Notes: generated from the letters alone by a model not told the origin. 64,000 bases of DNA from Aulostomus chinensis (GCA_037954235.1 JBBMOA010000022.1:2465001-2529000), one strand, 5' to 3'. Positions 1-30,000 are shown, counted from the first letter of the stretch. Translations and numbers: made by a program.

Positions 1-331
1 GAACAGATAACCGTCAAGACGGAGGAATGTAGGTCAAAACCAAGATGGCGTTCACCAGTAAGGTGCACGCTCGGGGATCTGAGAGGAGCCAGGACCGAGG
101 GATCTAGTTTGGCGCTGGATTACTGGATTACTAGCAAATCTCAGCTGATTCATGTGTTCATGCGTGAGCTGCAGGCACAACAAGGTCTCCGTGTCCGTCA
201 TGTTCAGCCTTACATCACTTCCTCCAGGGCGGGGGGGCGGGGGGACCTGCCAGACCTCCGTAGAGTCAACAGACAGGATGAGTCAAAGTGTCCTCTGGCC
301 AGCAGAGTGTGCGTCACTCATACACTAGAAC

Positions 332-332
<1 letters not shown>

Positions 333-404
<72 letters not shown>
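333..404. repeat. (CA)n microsatellite, about 36 units
   Basis: This is an uninterrupted CA dinucleotide run. It creates spurious His/Thr open frames in both forward frames, which are not genes. Confidence 0.97.
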
Positions 405-405
<1 letters not shown>

Positions 406-589
406 GAGAAGCCACAAACGGAGCTACAGATGAGGAAACATGGGATCTTCTTAGAGGTGGTTGTGTTTGCTCGGCTGTCTCTCATAAATGGATGATCATA
501 AAGGATTTAAAGGAGGATCCAGAGAATCAGCATCCAGGTCCAGACCTGTCCACCCCCATGGGGGTTCCTGGAGGGACTCATGGTTTGGG

Positions 590-755
590 TCAGATATGGA
601 GGGGACATGGAGGAAACATGGAGGGGACATGCAGGAAGCATGGAGGAAACATGGAAGGGACAAAGAGGGGACAAGGAGGAAATATGGAGGGGACATGGAG
701 GAAACATGGAGGGGACAAAGAGGGGGACATGGAGGGAATATGGAGGGAGCATAGG
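590..755. repeat. GGA-rich minisatellite (ATGGAGGGGACATGGAGGAA type)
   Basis: Short imperfect units built from ATGGAGGGGAC, ATGGAGGAAAC and AAAGAGGGGAC repeat for about 165 bases. The strand is almost purely purine, so long open frames appear in several frames with Gly/Glu/Met/His-rich translations. They show no splice or codon signature and are repeat shadows. Confidence 0.85.
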
Positions 756-760
756 ACATA

Positions 761-1075
761 AGATTCTCAGCAGGAAATGGTGACCACCTCAAGTCGGGAA
801 TGAGTCCTTTACCTGGAGTGAAGGAGTTCAAGTATGTCGGGGTCCAGTTCTAGAGGGACCGGACCACGGGGCCTGAGATGGACCCCAGGATCGGAGCAGC
901 AGCATCAACACTCTGCTGTGACCGAGAGAGATCTGAAGCTCTGGGTCTAGGGGTCAGTCCCCGTTCCTGCTCTCACCTCTGGTCCTGGTCACAGATACCA
1001 CAGATATCGATGCAGAAGACGAGTTGTCCCCTAGAGCCCAGAAACATCTGCAGCGTGAGGCAAACCTCCTCCACG
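761..1075 (+). mobile_element. degenerate non-LTR retrotransposon 3' end fragment
   Basis: The stretch reads like the end of a LINE reverse-transcriptase frame. It contains a block resembling 'VKEFKYVGV' followed by 'EMDPRIGAAAS', which matches the 'KYLGV...EMDRRIGAAS' end region common in teleost LINEs. It then continues through a decayed 'P-LTYG' region. It shares its opening (ATTCTCAGCAGGAAA) and the phrase GAATGAGTCCTTTACC with the fragment at 51490. Frames are broken, so it is a dead copy. The exact family is not assigned. Confidence 0.7.
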
Positions 1076-2769
1076 GGCGCCATGACACTTTGTCACACAG
1101 GCTCTTGCTCGTGGAGACCACATCTGATTCACACGTCTACACTTCAACCATCACTCAGCTTTGAGGATGAAAAACATCTGCAGGCGGTGACCCGGGTTAA
1201 GTCACAGCAGGATGTGGGCCGCACGCCGCCAGTCACCCAGGAACGCTAACAAACAGGAGCATATGGCGGCGCATCTCCATATGTCCAACTCCGGTTTACG
1301 TGAGGTGAAACTGTATGAGGAGTAAACAAGCAGCACACACGAGGGGGGGGGGGGGGGGCAGAGGCGCCCTGAGGCATCCGAGGGGCTGAGGTGGTTCTGG
1401 GGTGGCAGGAATCAAACGTGCAGATGTTGAGAACTGTGTGAGCATGTCACAGAACGACGGGCGGGGAGGAGAGGGAACAACGAGGTAGAGGACACGGGTC
1501 CAGACTGGCGGGGAATCCTGGCGTTCGGAGTCGGGACAGTGGTCCGTGTTGCCAGGCAGGAAAGAGAAGTTCCCTCCGACGTTTCCCCAGGAACCAGGAA
1601 CGTTACTAGGAACACTGCATTTCAATGACAGAAGCAGGGCACCAGGCTCCTCAGGGTTAGTACTTTGCAAAGGTTCAGGGCCGTCAACCAATATTTCTGA
1701 TTGGTCGACTACTTGCAGCATCTTATGACCATATTTGGTCTCATTTCTCCGCCACACGGTTTTTGTGGCGAACATGCTAACGTTAGCGGTCAAAGCTTAT
1801 TGAAAAACATCCGGTGTCACGTTTCCTGATCCAGCCGACTTTTGCCGGAGGAAATACGGCTTGAAGGTGTTAGCGGTTGGCATTTACGTGTAGCTAATGT
1901 TAGCTTCTGGCGAGTGCAACAACGGCGCAGCATTGGTTCACGTTGCAGTGTTTAACAGTTCAAACTTAGATGGAAACAAAGACAAGTACAGAACCCCGGA
2001 GCCTTTCAGTTCCTGGAACTTTGAGTCGTCGCTTCATGAGAGTTACGGTACACCAGTAAAGGTCAATGTCCAACCGCAGCTGCTGGACTGTTTCATCGTT
2101 AATATAAACGTTTAAATATGAGCTGCGTGAAAAGAAAACACGGTGAACGCCTTTCGATGTCGGCAGCTCTGTGGCGTCCAGTGTCATTCACGCCTGCTGG
2201 TGCGGCACAGATGGAGACGACGTGAACAGAAGGGAACTCAACCTTGAACAGAAAGCCAGCCCCACTAATGCGTCCCACTAATGTGTTCGTCTCCACCGCA
2301 GCTTCATAAAAACTTTATTGTTCCATACAGCAGCAGCATTTATGTAGACGCACCGTTAAAAGGTGGAGCGCTCGGGCGGTGAGGTGACAGGTGCGGCGGT
2401 AATGGGATTCTGGTCCGGATGGAAGAGTCGCTGGTCGTGTTCCTCCTCCGGTCAGGAATAACCTCCGACGACATCTGCGGGGGAAGAACTGATGACAGCG
2501 GATTTGTTAGAAGATGTCTGACGCCCAGAAGTCACTTCATCCCTTCACTTCCTGTGTCTTCAAGTAGAGCCATCAAACCAAACTGTTCGACGCGCACCGC
2601 GATTCTCCGGTTCGACAGGGGAACACGGTACATTTAGACTGCAGCTCACACGCATGGATGGCTCATCAGGCCTGCCCTCGCTGAGAAAGTACACAGAAGA
2701 GTACACGCAGTAGAAGTACTACCAGAGATGACCGTGAAACGCAGTAGCAGCTCTGCTCCTGCTGGGGAT

Positions 2770-2806
2770 CTTCTTCTTCTTCTTCTTCTTCTTCTTCTTC
2801 TTCTTC
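2770..2806. repeat. (CTT)n trinucleotide microsatellite
   Basis: About twelve CTT units in a row. No coding context is seen. Confidence 0.95.
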
Positions 2807-3074
2807 TAATCACAACAAACCAAAGTGAAACCGCAAAGATGCCACAGCTCCCCGCCAGGGAGTTCTTCACGTGTGGAACAGGAGGATGAAGTGAAGAGAT
2901 TTGAGGGGTCAAAGGTCAAAGTCATCCTGGCACCATGGAGGCATAAATCCATGACGCGCTATTTCAATCACCACGTTGTCCATCGAGGAAACCGATTGTT
3001 TAAGCGCGAATGCGGCAAAATTCCTGCCGAGTTGCTCAGAAACCACAGCACCAGCACCGTTTTCTGAAAAGTAA

Positions 3075-6000
3075 TTCTTTTATTAATATTTTACAATCCT
3101 TTATTCATGGTTATGTCATTATTTACCTTTTTTCAACGCCACTTTGCAAGTGTCATTATTCCATGCTGTCATGACGACAACAAACAAACAAAAACAAACA
3201 AAGGAGGTTTAAAGAATGAGAGTCTGTACAACACTTCTGTCCAGGGACAGAGAGAGAGATTCACATTTCAGCTCTCAGGTCGACGTCTCATCTCGTCCAC
3301 TTGTCAAAAACAAAAGTAAACAAAGGGTTAAAAGCAGGACTGTCAGTCAAGAGAAGGAGCTGTCGGTCTGTTTGGCTATAAAAACACCCCTGATCTGACT
3401 GAGCTTTTAAAAGAAAAAGGTTCCTCGTTCTCCTCTGAGTTTAAAATGTTCCCCCGTCTCTGGAAAAGAAACACAAAAAAACAAAAAAACCAACAAATAC
3501 AAAATATAAAGGTGGTCTCTCTTCCAGGTGCTGCTCCAAACATTGGAGGATAATTGTTGTCTTTTTAAAAAACAAAACCTTTTTGTCGAATGAGGATAGG
3601 GGGCGCTGCGGAGGCGACAGAGGGGTGGCGGGAGGATCTGCTGTTGGTTACCGGGCGAGGTCGGGAGCTGCTGGCGGATACATTTCCTCGTTACATGATC
3701 TATCAAATACTTCCTGAGAAATAAAGGAAATATCTACCTGGCGTGAGGAGAGCTCGCTGTCTCGGAGAGGAAAAAGAGGAAGCGAAAAATCTTCTATAAA
3801 AAAACAAAAGACGGTAAATCTGCTGCACTGGTTGCTGGCAGGAAGTGGGCAGGTTGTGTGTTTACCGTGTAAACATGGCGGAGCGCTGGAGGTGATGTGG
3901 GCAGCCGTGCTGGTGTTGCTCAGTTTGTGCTGCTCTGCACTGAGAGGAGGAGGATGAGGAGGATGAGGAGGCGGAGGAAGGCTGGTGGGAGACGGGCTAA
4001 CGGTCCGTCCAGCTGCTGGTGCCGACACCGACCGCGCTGGTCGAGCTGAGCTCCGTTGTCCCCCTGGCGTCCTGGAGACCCTCCAGCTGGGCCGTCACAG
4101 TTCTGGTTTATTTCTCCCGATTTTTTTTTAAGATTGTACAGCGTCGCCACAGCGACGAGACCAACAGCCTTCTCTCTCTCGCTCTCTCGGTGACGCCGTG
4201 GTTCATTATCCCATCCCAGAATAAACCAACCCGTCAGCAGGAGCCGCGGCACAAGTCACCCACGAACGGGATCTGAAACTCTGCTGCAAGTACGACCCTC
4301 ATCGGCTGGCGCGCTCTGAGGAAACGAGCTATTTTGTGGCCTCAAAATAACTACATTGAGGGGAGAAGTTAAGTTGAGATGGGGGTGGCACTCCAGGGCA
4401 CATGCTGAGATGGTGGTCCAAAACAAAGATGGCGGCTCCTGGAGAGGTTAGCATGGACGCTACTATAGCAAAACTGGGGAGTTTCAGTGGCCTGTAGGGG
4501 AGTGAAGGACTGCTGGAGGACAGCGATCTGATTGGTTTGGGTTGTTGTCAGTGACAGACGCTGACCGGCGATTCACCCAATCACCTGACAGCTGACATGG
4601 GCGACTCCTCAGGTGGTTCTGGGAGACACCAGGCTGGACTATTTTGGTCCCAATCGCATGTTGAGAACCAAGTAAAATCAGGTCCAGAATTTTCCCGTTA
4701 AAAAAAAAAACTTCAAACGTGCGTAAATGAAAGTGAGGTGAGTGTGAAGAAACAGCTGCTGAGTTGGCGAAAGCTCCGGGGATGTTGCAGATCGGTGACG
4801 TAACTCCTCCCACAGTTACTACAAACACCTCGCTGGCTGTGCTGTCACACTCCTCCACCCTGGCTGGATGCTAGTAGGCGGGGCAGGAAACTGATATTTT
4901 TAGGCTGGTGGATTCTCAAAATGAAACCTGCCACTTTTACCACTTCACAAGAACACAACAGGACCTCTGAAGGAGGGTTAAGTGCGATAGAGGCCTGCAG
5001 CGGAGGCGAAACCGCCCACGACCGGCGCTTCCCTACATTTAGCTGGTGTGTGTTTGTGTTCCATCAAAGGGAGACGTCGTCTACGGCAGTCGGGTTCGGT
5101 GAGGGTCTAAGGCTCATCAGCGCTGAAGCCCTTCCAGCAGCATCAGTGCAGGGAAGGTTTGGTAGCTGCATGGTTCTTCCTCCCCGCAGAGCTCAGATCA
5201 GCTGCTTTAGTCGCGCACAAAACCACACCCATCTTTGTTTCCCTGAACGGGTTCATCAGTTCAGAGGCGGAGCCACGGAATCACTGCCTCCTACATCCTG
5301 GCTTCAACCTGCTTCCTGCTGCTTCTCTGCTCTGACAGAGAGGCGCCGCAGAAGCCACAGAGCGCCGACACGGAGGTTAGCATCGCTAAAGGTTCCCTCC
5401 AACACAAGCCAATGGGAGTGACACCTTCGATGTCCGGTTACGCACGTCTCTGAGGACGTGTTGAGGATTTTTTTTAACAAAATAGAGACAAATTAACACC
5501 AATGAAAAGATGGCTGGAGGAACAAAGCTAACGCGACGCTCCAAACCAACGACACTGGGGACGCTTGACCTCTGCGGGACTGATCAGACACGTGAAGGAC
5601 TCGTAGATCCAACAGAGCAAAGCTTCACCCGAATGTGTATTTCTACTCGTACATGTCTTGAGCTCATGAAGACATTTTTTCCCTCCTGCATCACTTCTGT
5701 GTGACCCAGGATGCAGAAAGAGTCAGGGACGTGTATTTAGCTTCGAGCTAATGGTGACTGATGGCGTGCCACGAAAACCTCTAAGCGTCCTCGTCTGGTG
5801 TGAGTCACACCTTCTTTGTCCAAACAAACATTTCTGGACAGCTTTGCTGTTGGTAGCCGTCAGTTTCCTTCAGCTTCAAGCTGAGAGCACGTCGCAGGTT
5901 CTTCCTGCGTCCTCCGTCTTCATGAGTTCCAGACATTGTTAGTAACTGAGAGAAAAATTACACTCTTTGTGTGAAGTGTCACTTTATGCTAACCGTGGTC

Positions 6001-6561
6001 ACGCTAACCGTGGTCACGCTAACCACACACCTTATTTCATTTGACCAAACGGGTTTTTAGATGAGGGAACCGATCGTTGGGCAATGCTAACTTATTTTCG
6101 GGTCTTAGGACCCGCGGCGCTCTATGGGCTTCTACCACTTCAGGTTCCAAAAAGGGGCCGTTAACCAATTATCTTTGGTTTTCAAGGGGTGAGTAGACAC
6201 AACAGTTGTTTTTAAAGCCAACGTAAGAGGGTAACACAAAAGGCTGAAAGCAGTTGATGAACTGCTGAAACAAACCCAGTGTTTTAAAGGGTCTTCCAGT
6301 ATAAACAACATTGATTCAAAAAGGGTGAAAGGCCTGGTGATGGAGGAGGACGGGGGTGAAATAGTGGGAGGAGTTATGACCGCTGAGGTCGGGATGATGA
6401 GGCGGGGTCAGAGGGAGCAACCTGTCCTTCCCTCTCAGTCCCAGCGTCTCTCCTCCCCTGACACGCTGAGATCAAGTGCAGGAATGTCAACAGCAGGACA
6501 CCCTGGCTGCTGGTCCGTCCCTCTCTCACGTCCTCAGCTGTCTGTCGGCGCATCTCTGCAG
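3075..6561 (-). other. probable cnot3 3'UTR and downstream region, with candidate poly(A) signals
   Basis: After the cnot3 stop codon there is no further coding signal on the minus strand. Minus-strand AATAAA hexamers lie at 4107-4112, 3100-3105 and 3078-3083. The last two form a close pair in an AT-rich stretch and are the best candidates for the distal 3' end. If used, the 3'UTR would be about 3.5 kb, which is long, so a more proximal end at 4107 is possible. The region also carries short GCTAAC-type words and a direct repeat (GTGGTCACGCTAACC, 5996-6026). No other gene is seen. Confidence 0.35.
4425..4437 (+). promoter_or_regulatory. YY1-type motif AAAGATGGCGGCT
   Basis: The sequence is a perfect match to the YY1 core AAGATGGCGGC. 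That core usually overlaps transcription starts or initiator ATGs of vertebrate genes. It lies about 2.1 kb beyond the cnot3 stop, on the opposite strand. The ATG begins a 22-codon open frame. It could belong to a dispersed repeat or an unannotated start site. Confidence 0.35.
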
Positions 6562-23747
<17,186 letters not shown>

Positions 23748-23756
23748 GACTGATGA

Positions 23757-23774
23757 CTAGGATGATGTCTTCAT
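23757..23774 (-). CDS. upstream ORF in the cnot3 leader (5 codons plus stop)
   Basis: The minus strand reads ATG AAG ACA TCA TCC TAG (MKTSS). It ends 9 bases before the cnot3 ATG at 23747 and lies in the same exon, whose acceptor is at 23785/23786. The short distance and weak context (GGCATGA) suggest a minor reinitiating uORF. Whether it is translated cannot be told from sequence. Confidence 0.4.
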   Translation of the reverse strand: MKTSS

Positions 23775-24056
23775 GCCTTCTTTCACTGCAGAAAAGAGAG
23801 AAAAACTTTCAGCCTCTTGAATTTACGGCAAAAGAAAACTTTAATCTTTATTCATGAACATTTTTATGACTTTGGGGCAAATTCTCATCAAACATTCCCA
23901 GAGTCACTTCCATAAAAAAGGATTGGGTGGATTCATGCAGAACTTTTCTGGGAGTAAATTAAGATTAAAACCGTCTCGGTTTTTGTCAGTCGGTCGACCT
24001 TTTTCAAATTTCACAACTTCTCCGAATTTTCTGTGAGATTGTAAATCTTTTTTTTT

Positions 24057-24127
24057 GGGGGGGGGGGGGGGGGCAAACACAGAAACAGGTTGAAATAAGA
24101 AACAGAGAAGCCCCCCCCCCCCCCCCC
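24057..24127. repeat. G17 / C17 homopolymer pair (inverted repeat)
   Basis: Seventeen G (24057-24073) are followed after 37 bases by seventeen C (24111-24127), within the first cnot3 intron. The arms are perfectly complementary and equal in length. Confidence 0.9.
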
Positions 24128-25391
24128 TCCAGATGTGCACCTCTGCAGCTGCTCAGATCCGAATCCTGGCCGACACTCTTTGCTCCCGTGCAAACCGACG
24201 GTAGCAAAGAGGAGAAAAATGATAGAAAACTGATGAAAAAAAGTGAAAATTCCATTCGTCTGTTCAGGTTGTTCACGCCTGCAGTTGCGACCGAAACAAT
24301 CACAACACGCAGCCTCGCAGGAACCTGCGTTACATCACCACTGATGAAACTAAACCAAATCTGTGCGACTGAAACGTGCAACTGTGTAGTTTCAGATTCA
24401 CTGCGTCTTTACCACTCAAACTCCGACAACACAGTGGCACGTTGAAGTCTTTTACAGTACTGGATCAGTGCTCCAGCCCGCAGTACTGATATCAGAATAA
24501 GTCCTGACCCATGGAGCAGCTCTGTTCCAGCACCCTAATGAGTGAGTTGGCTGGTGGTACAGTGAAGAAAGTACCACTGAATATTGCAGTTTTGGTAATT
24601 TGTCCTGATGAGGAAGCAGTAATTCAGAACTGCTCCTTCATTGCACAACCACACACTCAGGCCGACTTGTGCTGCTCTCCTGGTGCGTTTAAGGTTTCTC
24701 TGACATCTTCTACTCTGGTCTGGAACACATCGTGAATTTGGGCCTTATCTGGGACACTTAGGGCTCAACTACCGACCCTAACCTGGTCCATGTTTGGGCC
24801 AAAGGCTCACCGGCACCTCGCCGACCTAACACTCGATCCTCCTCACGTGGGTCCGGGACAGGTTCGAGCCTGACTTGAACGAACCTGCTCACTTTGGCTC
24901 ACACGGACGAGGCGTCTCCGTCAAACCTAATTCACTTTTCCCTCCATCCTCAGGACGCAGGCCACCTCCACACGGAGTTTGGCCACTCCAACTTTACTGA
25001 GTCTTCCTACTCCAATCTCTACCACAGCGCTTTAGCCTCCAGCGAAGCCCAGGAACCGAGCGGTGGGTGCGGGGACACATTATTTATCCCGGGATGTTTA
25101 TAAACAATGCTGGCATCACAAGTGCCCCAGCAGCCGGTGGGCACCCACATCCGGTCGGGTCGACTTCAAAACAAACTCCGTGCTAAAGTTACCGGCCGCA
25201 GCGCTGCGGGAAAAGTTGCTGTACACGGAGAGAGACGCGCAGCGGCGGTGGATGTGTTGTCAGCGAGCGGAGCCGCAGCTTCCCACCGGCTATGCTGCTT
25301 GATGTTGGACACAATTCGGAGAGGAGGGAGAGAAAGGAGGGAGGGAGGGGGGCGCATAAATTCACTACATTTGGGTCTGTGGTCAATTTAC

Positions 25392-25710
25392 CTGGATTTT
25401 TCCGGGTGGCGGTGTCTTTCCTCTGCTGTCCTACTCCAGCTAATCCCTCGTAATTCAGTACAAAGTCTGTTTTTATTAAAAAAAAATGGTCAATTCTCCT
25501 CGCTAAACAATCAGTCCGCACATCCAAGATGGCTACCAGGAACACCTCCTCCTCCGATGCCCTGTTGGACACAAGTCCCGCCTACCGCAGCTGTGATTGG
25601 CTCCCCGCTGCCGCTCCCGCGCTTCCATTCGTTCCCTGTAGCTGTCAGTCACAAACGTCGGGTTTTACAACTTCCAGCAAAACTCCAGCGATGATTGGAC
25701 TGTTTGGGAA
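25392..25710 (-). promoter_or_regulatory. cnot3 noncoding first exon and CpG promoter
   Basis: A strong minus-strand donor (CCAG|GTAAATTG, boundary 25392/25391) ends a likely 5'UTR exon. Its partner is the acceptor at 23785/23786 just before the ATG. Upstream, on the minus strand, are two CCAAT boxes (ATTGG at 25596-25600 and 25694-25698). A YY1-type CCAAGATGGCT lies at 25524-25534. CpG density is high from about 25.05 to 25.7 kb. The start site is probably near 25.52-25.56 kb. The exact start is inferred, not seen. Confidence 0.55.
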
Positions 25711-25719
25711 GGTGAAAGG

Positions 25720-27023
25720 GTAAACTGAATATTAGCGATGCCACCGCCCCCCACCCCCCACACCGCTGGAGGACGCGGGTGTTCTGGGAAATGAAGTCAA
25801 TTCCAACCACTCAAGGAGACGGGGAATCACAATTCCCATTGCTTGACAATGAGTTTCTTTCCTTAATAGTTTTCTTTTAAAAGTTGTCACATTCATAAAA
25901 TCCTTCCCTATAATCTAAATTTGACTTTACGTGTGTGTCAATAACACAAGTTTACGTAAGGGACTGGTTTTTGGTTTCTTGCTCCTTTCCAGATGTTCCA
26001 TCGTTTACTGTTTTTATTTTCTTTGTGTGTTCCTCGTCACGTTCAGATCAATCAAGATCGCCACTGGAGTTACACCAACCTTCATCTGACGTTAAAATGA
26101 AACGTCAGCAACGGGAGAGGACATTTGTGCCAAAATGAAGGTTGAAGTAAAACAACAAATCAGATCCTCAAGTACTGATACCTGAAAACCCTGCAACATA
26201 GAAACATCGTATTTGTGCCTCACGACCTCGCCGCCTTCTTTCCCTCCGCTCGTTCTGTGGATTTCATCCTGATGGCACTTCGTGTTGATTGTTGCAGGGA
26301 AATTTCTCCACCAATAAATGGATGAACGCGTGGAACTGTGTTTGACTGTTGCCCTCCCACGCGGTCAGATTTTATGGTTTGACTCCCGGTGAATGTGTAA
26401 TACTGCTCTCCTCCACCGGGGGGAGCTGCAGTCCGAAAATCCTGGAGGGAACGTCGCTCATCTGGACTCGGACGCTGCTCACGTGATTGACAGGCCAAGA
26501 CTTTCTTGCATTAAGTGACATTTTATATTTGATGTACATTTCAACATCAATACATTCAAGTGACCAACTTAAAGTCATGTAGGCATCCACTGTATCAATA
26601 AATATTCCTTTTAAACATTGATATATATCTATAGATACAGATATATATGCAATACATATATATGTAGTAAAAAAAAAGTATCAAAAGTTAATTAATTAAC
26701 CCAGAAGCCCATTTCTCTCATACCAGAGGAATCATCCGGGCTTTGTGACGCGCCAGAACCAAAATATTCTTCCATAGATTTCAAGTCTTTGAACAAAAGG
26801 ACACGTGAGGTCACGGCCGTGTGACAGACACAAAAACACACCAGCGCCGAAAATAAAGTTCGTCTCAGAGGACAATAACTCCCCGCCATCAGACGTAACC
26901 ATGGAAACAAACTAAACTAACAATGCAACTGCAAATCAAATTCAAACACTGACAAACGGTCAGAGGCCCTCAGCCGCCTCACACTTGGAGCTCCGACGCA
27001 CCGACAGCCGCGCCCTCAACGCC
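25720..27023. other. cnot3-ccdc106 spacer and ccdc106 3'UTR, no other gene
   Basis: This stretch lies between the cnot3 promoter and the ccdc106 stop. It is AT-rich, with a TATATA-type patch at about 26620-26665. I could not choose a ccdc106 polyadenylation signal with confidence. The nearest AT-rich block ends near 26.6 kb. Confidence 0.45.
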
Positions 27024-30000
27024 TCAGTTCCTGAAGCGGTAGGAGATGGGCAGCAGCTTGTGAGTCTTCTTCATCGTCTGGACTTTGGCGTGCGTCTGCT
27101 CGTCCATCGTTTTGTAGCAGCGCCGGGCGTAATCCAGCAGCTTCTCCTTCGACGCCTCAAACTCCCCGACTTCTGCCACCTGCAGGAACCAGGAGGGAAT
27201 GACAGAAGAATCAGGCGCCGCTGTTGCTTCTAAGAGCCGAGCAACAATCGCAGACCTTCTCCGGCGCCACCAAGAGCAGCTCGGCAATCGGCGAGGTGGA
27301 GGCCATCGTGTTACGGTCGACGCCATGGATCTGGAAGGCTCGGGACATGCTCCTCACGCGCTGGTAGGTGGACAGGATCTTTTTGTACCGGATCAGAACG
27401 CCGTCCGGGTCTTTCACTGAGGAGGGAACCAGAGCGCCAGGCTAGGGTGAGAACGGATCGATCGTTTACCGCCGTATTGTAACGTTATTTGTTTTGCTCG
27501 CGTCTCTTGAAGAAGTTTTCTCTCGACCCTGTCACCTGATATAAACCTTCACAGGGCTGAACATGAAGGTTAGCGGCAAACCCACTGACACCAGGGTGAG
27601 GATTATTCTAATAAAAAAAAAGATTTCTACGAACAAACAACTGAGGTCCATCTGAGGGAAAACAGGGAAATAAATCCACTCTGATGGGAATCATTCATCA
27701 GGCACGATCTTCACTCGACTAGTTTGGTCTCGTTGTCAATCGTCTGTAACAAACTTTTAATTGATTTTTTCAGTTTCGGAGGCTGCGGAAAGGCGTCCTG
27801 GGCCAGTGCTGTGGTTGATGCGCTAGACCTCGTAAATATTCACACCAATAAGTTGATCGTGATATTTGCAGTTCGTTCGTTAACACAAATGACCACAAAC
27901 GGAATTAATTCAGTGGGCGTGGTTTGTAGCGGCGATGACGGAGGACTCACCTCTCTGCCTCTCCCGCCCGTGGGTGATCCGATAAATCCTCCTCATCTTC
28001 ATCCTCGGCTCTCCCTTGCCTCGGCCTCTTCCTTTCTTCGTCTCCACTGATGAGTCCTCCTCCTCCTCCTCCTCCTCCTCCTCTTCCTCCTCTTCCTCCA
28101 AGTACTCATCCTTGGTGTAGTACTTGTCCTCCTCCAGGTGGAACTCCTGCTTGACTGTGACACAAACGTCTGAGTTAGTAGCCTGACACGTTCGATTCTC
28201 TCCTTCTCCTTCTGTCCGATCAGATTAACATGCGAGTGCTGTTTTCCCAAATGGGTGTGGCCAAAGAGGGAGTCCTCATCAGTAGCCAATCACAGCGTTT
28301 GACGTCAACGCCGAGGGACACCGGTCAGCTAGCGTTAGCCGAGCGAGGAAGAAATTGAACAACTGACATAAACAATCAATGACCTAGAACGGAGCTCACA
28401 CCTCATGTTTAACCACGACATCTTAGCATGGTTCACGTACCCGAGGTTCGCGCCCACAAGCTAACGGTGAGGCCCAGCTAGCAAGGCTAGTAGCCTGCAG
28501 GCTAGCTGCAGCCAAACAGCCCCAAATCCTTGGGAAGCTCATCACCGAGCTGAGCTGAACATGAGATGAGCTGTGATTCTACGAGGAAAACACAAACTTC
28601 ATTTAGCTAGCGCTCCTCGCTAGCATTAGCATTCCCAGCTGCTAGCAAGTGAATGTTTCCTCCCATTTCTATGAAAACTGCAGTTCTGTTCTTTATTTTA
28701 TATCAAACATTAGATTTAACTTGATATTAAAGTAGCCAGCTCACATTCCAGTGCATCTCATGTTTCTGGATCTTCCTCACCTGCAATAGCGGCGCTGCGG
28801 CGTGTTCGCGGCCCGGGTCCCTGCAGGTGCTTGAGGGTCATTCCAGACCTGGTAGTCATGGGGGAGGGAGGGGAGGGAGAACTGGCAGGCTGGACCTTCA
28901 CACCACGCTGGAGGTCGCCGCACCAATCTGCCAGGGTCACATGATAACATCTAGACGTCCTCACACCATCAGACAGAAATAGTAAGAAATACAAAGATTT
29001 CCTCATCTAACATGGCTAACACAGGAAGTAATCAGGCATGTTTTGGACGCCTCCCTCACCCTCGGGGCTCCTCAGGCTGATGATGAAGCGGTCCAGCTGG
29101 CAGCGCAGGATGTTGCGCTCTTCCTCCAGCTCCTCGATGCGCTTCTGCAGCCAGGCGTTCTTCTCCAGAGCCACGTACAGGTGAGCGCGTAGGTTGGTGA
29201 CAAGGATGAAGGGACTGTACTGAGAGTGAGGAGGCTCCTGCACCGCCGCCTCTGCACCAACAACACACGCCGCTACCTTTTATCTTTGACCACAGTATTA
29301 TGAATAGGAACTTAAGAGAACACGTGTCAAGTATCACAGAGATAAAATGATTATTGTGCTTTATGGTGTTTATATTGGCACTAATAATCCACCAGAAACG
29401 TGACCAGTTTATGATGTCAGTGGTTGGATTCGCGTCACTGGCCTCTCCATCCCTCACGACCGGATGGATCACTGCGCTAGCTGACCGTTAGCATGTACCA
29501 CGCTAACAATCTTAGGAACACTTGTTGAACGTCAGGAAATACCACAAAAAATAAGTACATGTAGTGTTACAAGGTTCAAAAATGGTGGAATAACGCTTAA
29601 CATTGCTTACTTTGCTTTTACAAACCCTCATGAGGAGAAATGAACACAGAAAGTCTCAGGAGCGAGGGAGACTTCAGCCGGACGGGAGGGGAACTGCGGT
29701 TCCACCCTCCGTCCTTCTGACGAGCCTCGCCAGCCAGCCAGAGCTGGATTATTGTGAATTATGGATTATAGTGGAATGTTGGTCTTCCTCAGCCACAGCG
29801 CCCTTTTCTGAAAAAGGTCCAAACCAGTCGTAGCAGAGGAGTACTGGGAGAACATGCACCGCCCGGGGATGAGGCCAGCCCGCGCTGGTTCTCTCTCTGT
29901 TATAAATGCGCTCCGTCCCCTCGGCGGTGAGGCGGCCCTCCCACCATTTCTACTGTTACTTCATTTATTAGGACCTGAGCCTGAAGGTGCTTCAGGCAAA

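Larger units (their letters stand above)
1..3060. other. gene-free left flank rich in simple repeats
   Basis: I see no exon here that I can support on either strand. The stretch holds a long CA microsatellite, a GGA-rich minisatellite, a degenerate LINE 3' end, a run of 16 G (1343-1358) and a CTT tract (2770-2806). Around 1740-2300 the base composition is more CpG-rich and includes the palindrome GCTAACGTTAGC at 1776-1787. This could be a promoter or first noncoding exon, but nothing decides it. A minus-strand AATAAA (TTTATT at 2314-2319) is an isolated possible polyadenylation signal. Confidence 0.5.

Noticed and set aside
288..761. Open frame of 157 codons with His/Thr and Gly/Met repeats
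   Set aside because: It is produced by the CA microsatellite running into the GGA minisatellite, with no splice or conserved protein signal.
1..3060. A second gene to the left of cnot3
   Set aside because: No run of spliceable exons with family resemblance could be assembled on either strand. The CpG-richer patch at 1.74-2.3 kb alone is not enough.
25529..25723. Short plus-strand ORF ending IGLFGKVKG at the cnot3 promoter
   Set aside because: It lies in CpG promoter DNA, with no donor that links it to a known protein. It is more likely promoter sequence on the cnot3 side.
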